Assembly: GCA_946699065.1 (NCBI GenBank)
Contig: CAMPDV010000112.1
Location: forward strand, 620,001 to 684,000
DNA length: 64,000 bases
Direction of reading: 5' to 3'
DNA from: Loxodes magnus
Lineage: Eukaryota; Ciliophora; Karyorelictea; Loxodida; Loxodidae
In this document: one piece after another, positions 60,526-64,000 of the stretch
How positions within the stretch are numbered: the stretch's first letter is position 1
Layout of the letters: each line of letters opens with the position of its first letter
The notes under the pieces: model-generated
Databases searched by the model: none
Seen by the model: the letters and a program-made list of their open reading frames with translations, nothing else
Told to the model about the DNA's origin: nothing
Program-made: the position numbers and the translations under genes

Positions 60526-61080
60526 TTTAAGGCTCTCTCTTTCCTTGTTTCCTCTTCCTGCAGTACGTACCTGTAATTTTTCCTTCCAAAGCATTGGATG
60601 CAATATGCGATTACAGATACATTTCTCTGACCTATGATGAATAAAGTTTCCTTCCCGATATTCAGAGTTCTCCAGCATATCTTCCTTCTCTTGTAATTGG
60701 TTTCTCTTCCTCCGATTTATCCTCCGTCCGCGCTCATTTTTTTGTTGCCTTGCTGGTCCTCCATGCATCATCCGAAGGAAAGGGCTTTCCACCCTATTTA
60801 GAATGACCTTCGTGACAACACTTTCTGGTTTTATGGCTAGGAACAAGTTCCTTTCCTGTCGCTGAGAAAATCCCTGGTCAGAGTCATTTTCCGAAGGGAA
60901 TGCTGTCTTTGAGATTATCCGCTCTTGGTAGGGGCTTGAAACCTGGCTGCTCATAGCGATGGAGCTCCCTAGCAGCTGTGCCTGGAGCAAAACAGGATAT
61001 CCCCGTTATTCCATAAAAAGAGAGCGTCGGGTCGTGGAATCGGAAAGGAGTTTTCGGTCCAAAAACTTTTTTAGTTGAAA
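60526..61080 (-). mobile_element. GC-rich zinc-knuckle-family fossil, longer copy
   Basis: The minus strand carries an open stretch of 160 codons (60,508-60,990) with an N-terminal Ser/Gln/Glu-rich part (SENDSDQGFSQRQERN), then a very basic stretch (RGRRINRRKRNQLQEKEDML) and a Cys-containing end near 60,590 that resembles the family's knuckle. G/C content is about twice that of the surroundings, implying recent arrival from a different composition or strong earlier codon selection. Nearly identical to 37,765-38,065 over the shared 290 bp. It has about one or two breaks. It abuts the duplicated kinase block within 50 bp. Confidence 0.5.
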
Positions 61081-61126
61081 TTAATTAATAAATTGTGAGT
61101 TTGAAATATATTTAAATTTTAGTAGA

Positions 61127-64000
61127 AAAGAGTTTTATTAAATTTTAAATCTCTTAATAATAATTTTTTTGTTTCTTTAAATGTTAATTATTTCTATATA
61201 TTTGATATACCGTTTTCCAATATTAGTTAAGTTATTTTATAATTGTAAATAAAAGTTTGATTTCTTTATGCTTAATCTAAATAAAAAGCTTCATTCATTT
61301 TTAATAATTTAAAAGTTTCAAATAAACCATTATAGATTAAAAAAAATGATTAAAAACTCTGTTTTTAAACCTTTTTTATCTATTATTTATAGATATTTCG
61401 CTATCATGACTGAATTAAATTTGTGCTAGATTAATTATTTTTAGGTATTTAAAATCTCTAATTTTTTTCTAGATTGATAGAATTTTCTAAAATGTATCTA
61501 TTACTCCTCAATGTAGTTTCTAAGCATTTTAACTTGATCATATCCTCATTCTCTATTTTACAGTAAAGATATAAAATTTCAAATAACTTTAAAATTTAAG
61601 GTATGCTTTTCAAGTAATAAGATTCAGTGCCAATTATAATAAATTAAGAGTTTATCTAAAAGATTCAAAATATTGGATTTTAAAAAATTTAAGTGAAATC
61701 TCTCATTCACTCATTTAGCTTTAAAGCAGTTTTAAATAAAATCAATTGAAAAATGTTTTTTTCAAGAAATAAGTACATTATACTTTTAGTAATATCACAA
61801 AAGAATTAATGAACTTTGAAAGTTTTAAACTAATTAAAGATAAATCAATTTTTACATCTTTTAGTGTAAGTGTAAGTGTAAGTGTATTTTAAAATTCTAT
61901 TCAGTTAAATTAAAAAAAATCTAGTTAAATATCATGTTGCCTTAAATATAATTAGATTGCTAGTTAAAAAGTTATTTTCATATAATTATTTAAACTATTT
62001 CTCTAAAATGCTTTTACGTATTTTCCCCAGAAAATAATTAAGATTAAGTATATCTAATAAAACCAAATTAAAAATTTTTACTTTATAGCAATCTAAATTT
62101 TTTAAATGCTTTTTTCTTTTATTTTAATTGATTTTTAATTCTTAGAAAAGAAAAAATATAAGAATAAACAAATTATTATAAAATAAATTTTTTCTTTCAA
62201 TGTTCTCAGAACTATTTATAATAGATAGATGTTGGCATTTTTTAAAGGATATTAAATAGAATTTTTTTTCAAATTTATCATTATAAATCTTTACTTTTAT
62301 GAATTATAGAAATTATGATAAATGTTTTAATTTTTCACTAAAAGATAAACAACTTGATCACATTTTAAAATTCAAATTTATACAATTCCCTTAAATAATA
62401 ACCTAATTTATTATATTTATAATTTAAGTCAGCGACAAACAAGAGTTAGTAAAGCAAACTGTATAAAGTTAGCAAGATGTTTTAGCTTACTTCTTTTGTC
62501 TTGCAAATGTTTAAACATTTTTTACTCTATTTCGAAGTTTTTTAATTTCCATAAATTAATCAAAAACATAATAGACCCTTATGATTATTATATTGAATTT
62601 TAGGATTCATTAAATTAATATTGTTAAAATCTCCCATCTAATTATATCATTAAACCAAAAATTCTATATAAAGCGAGACTAAATTAAATGAGTTTAGTGT
62701 ATAATTAAATATATTACTAATCTTTATTCAGCTCATAACTTTATTCATGCTGCTTTTATTATTTTTATGATTTATTTTATTTGTATATTATGAAATAAAA
62801 TATTTTAAAATGTTTCTTTTCTTTTAAAGGTTTAATTTTCAACTAATAAACTTTACTATCTCTTAAATTCAAAAATCAACTACATAGACTCGAGATAAAC
62901 ATTTTATTGAAAATCCGAATATTTAGCATAAGTTCAAATGTTTTAATCCTTTTAATTACTTTTTCACCTTTTTTCTTTTTGTGACTGAGTAGATTTTTTC
63001 TCTAAGTTGATTTTAAAGTTTTAATTCTCTTAGTTTTAGCAAGTTTATCAATTTATTTGTTATTTGTTATTTAAATATAATTAATAGTTAATTTTCTCTT
63101 TATACATCTCTCTCAAAAATTATTTAAGCATGCAAAAAGTAAATCTATCCTATTGATATATAATTCTATTTTAAATAACTAAATATATTGCAAGCAATTC
63201 TATAAAACTAAGATTTAATTATCAATCTTAAAGCAAGCTTAAGTTTAGTTTTAATTAATAGATAATAACTCTATTGGTTTATTATAGATGCAAAAAGTGC
63301 TAGTAGCTTAGTTTAATTAATCCTTATATCATTATATTTTTATTGCTGCTATTTAAACTGATTTATAATTATATCTCTTAAAATAACTATCTAGAGTCTT
63401 AGTCTTTTAGTAATGCTATTTCATATAATCTTTTAGTTGCAATGCTTACTGTTATTATCCCTTTTTTGTATTATTTTCATTTTAACTTCAATCCAATTGT
63501 TAATTTTGCAAAACCTTCATTTTTTAGTTTCAAATCCTTTGAGTCCATAAATATAGTATCATGGGGTATTATGAAAAATAAAGAGTAGAAAAGTTTATGT
63601 TGTAAAATAAATATAAAAGAAATGGTAGTAAGGATTTGATAAATAAGCATAAAATTACAAGATAAATAGTTAATAATTAGATATAAATTATCATAATTTC
63701 ACTTTATTTTATAATATGGAAGGAAAAATTATTGGGGACTATAGAATCTTGAAATAGCTTGGAGAAAGTGCTATGGCCGCTGTATGACTAGCATGCAAGA
63801 AGAATTCACCTAATGATATGTTAACAAGATTCCCTCCTTAAGAATATACATCTAGTTATGTAGCTTTGAAATAGCTTACTAATGAAAATATAGCCAAAAA
63901 TATTCCTAATAGATAGTAAATAGTAGAACTTTTAAGTAAGAGGGAAACTAAAAATACTATGGATGTAAACTCTGATAATGTGGTAAAGATTTATAATTAT
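61127..64000. repeat. Segmental duplication, right copy
   Basis: Copies 39,675 to about 42,530 almost base for base, runs off the window edge, and carries the start of a second kinase gene. The GTAAGT hexamer near 61,866-61,887 is expanded relative to the left copy. Confidence 0.93.
63716..64000 (+). CDS. Ser/Thr protein kinase, duplicate copy (partial, cut by window end)
   Basis: The first 95 codons match the kinase at 42,253. Visible replacements are N8 to D, N13 to K and, in the glycine loop, LGEGAM to LGESAM; the last removes a loop glycine and may weaken ATP binding. VALK is unchanged and the internal TGA=Trp codon (AVWLACKK) is kept. Whether the rest of the gene is intact cannot be seen. 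Confidence 0.85.

Overview
The window is about four-fifths A+T eukaryotic nuclear DNA that uses a reassigned genetic code. Read with the standard code it holds almost no long genes. Read with TAA and TAG as Gln and TGA as Trp, whole protein families open up, most clearly a Ser/Thr kinase whose conserved DIW-SAG motif is spelled with TGA. TGA also appears where the well-conserved genes stop. TAA/TAG=Gln with TGA as both Trp and stop is the code known from karyorelict ciliates such as Loxodes and Parduczia. Condylostoma, where all three codons are ambiguous, is the main alternative. Mixed live genes, pseudogenes and mobile-element debris with long noncoding stretches fit a ciliate genome that is not heavily pruned; this is inference. 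All coding calls below use this code.

Left part (1-13.6 kb): the end of a coiled-coil gene, a tail-to-tail protein kinase that looks catalytically dead, two kelch-repeat genes (4.2 and 10.2 kb), a decayed kelch gene (12.6 kb), a tRNA-Thr pseudogene (6.5 kb), and a large decayed minus-strand coding region with a zinc knuckle (7.0-9.25 kb).

Middle (13.7-38 kb): AT-rich DNA carrying a dispersed repeat family of about 300 bp and several broken copies of a coiled-coil plus CCHC zinc-knuckle element. Between them lie a tRNA-Leu(UAA), a whole coiled-coil/kelch gene (18.45-20.2 kb) and the largest intact gene, a membrane-anchored protein joining a LamG-like domain to a GT13 (GnT-I/POMGNT1-type) glycosyltransferase (29.7-32 kb).

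Right part (38-64 kb): an active-looking kinase with a Gln/Asn-rich tail (42.25 kb), a decayed kelch gene (45.1 kb), and a tandem array of 10.14 copies of a 1264-bp unit (46,841-59,658). Each unit carries a minus-strand tRNA-Gln(CUG), a fossil zinc-knuckle element and a plus-strand tRNA-Thr(CGU). After a pyrimidine-rich stretch and another zinc-knuckle fossil, the window ends in a recent duplicate of the kinase and its upstream 2.6 kb (61,127-64,000 copies 39,675-about 42,530).

The most unusual features are the exact tRNA/retroelement array, the LamG-GT13 fusion, the predicted pseudokinase, and the recurring zinc-knuckle element with (TTA)n tails close to tRNA genes. I found no CRISPR array, rRNA operon or reverse transcriptase.
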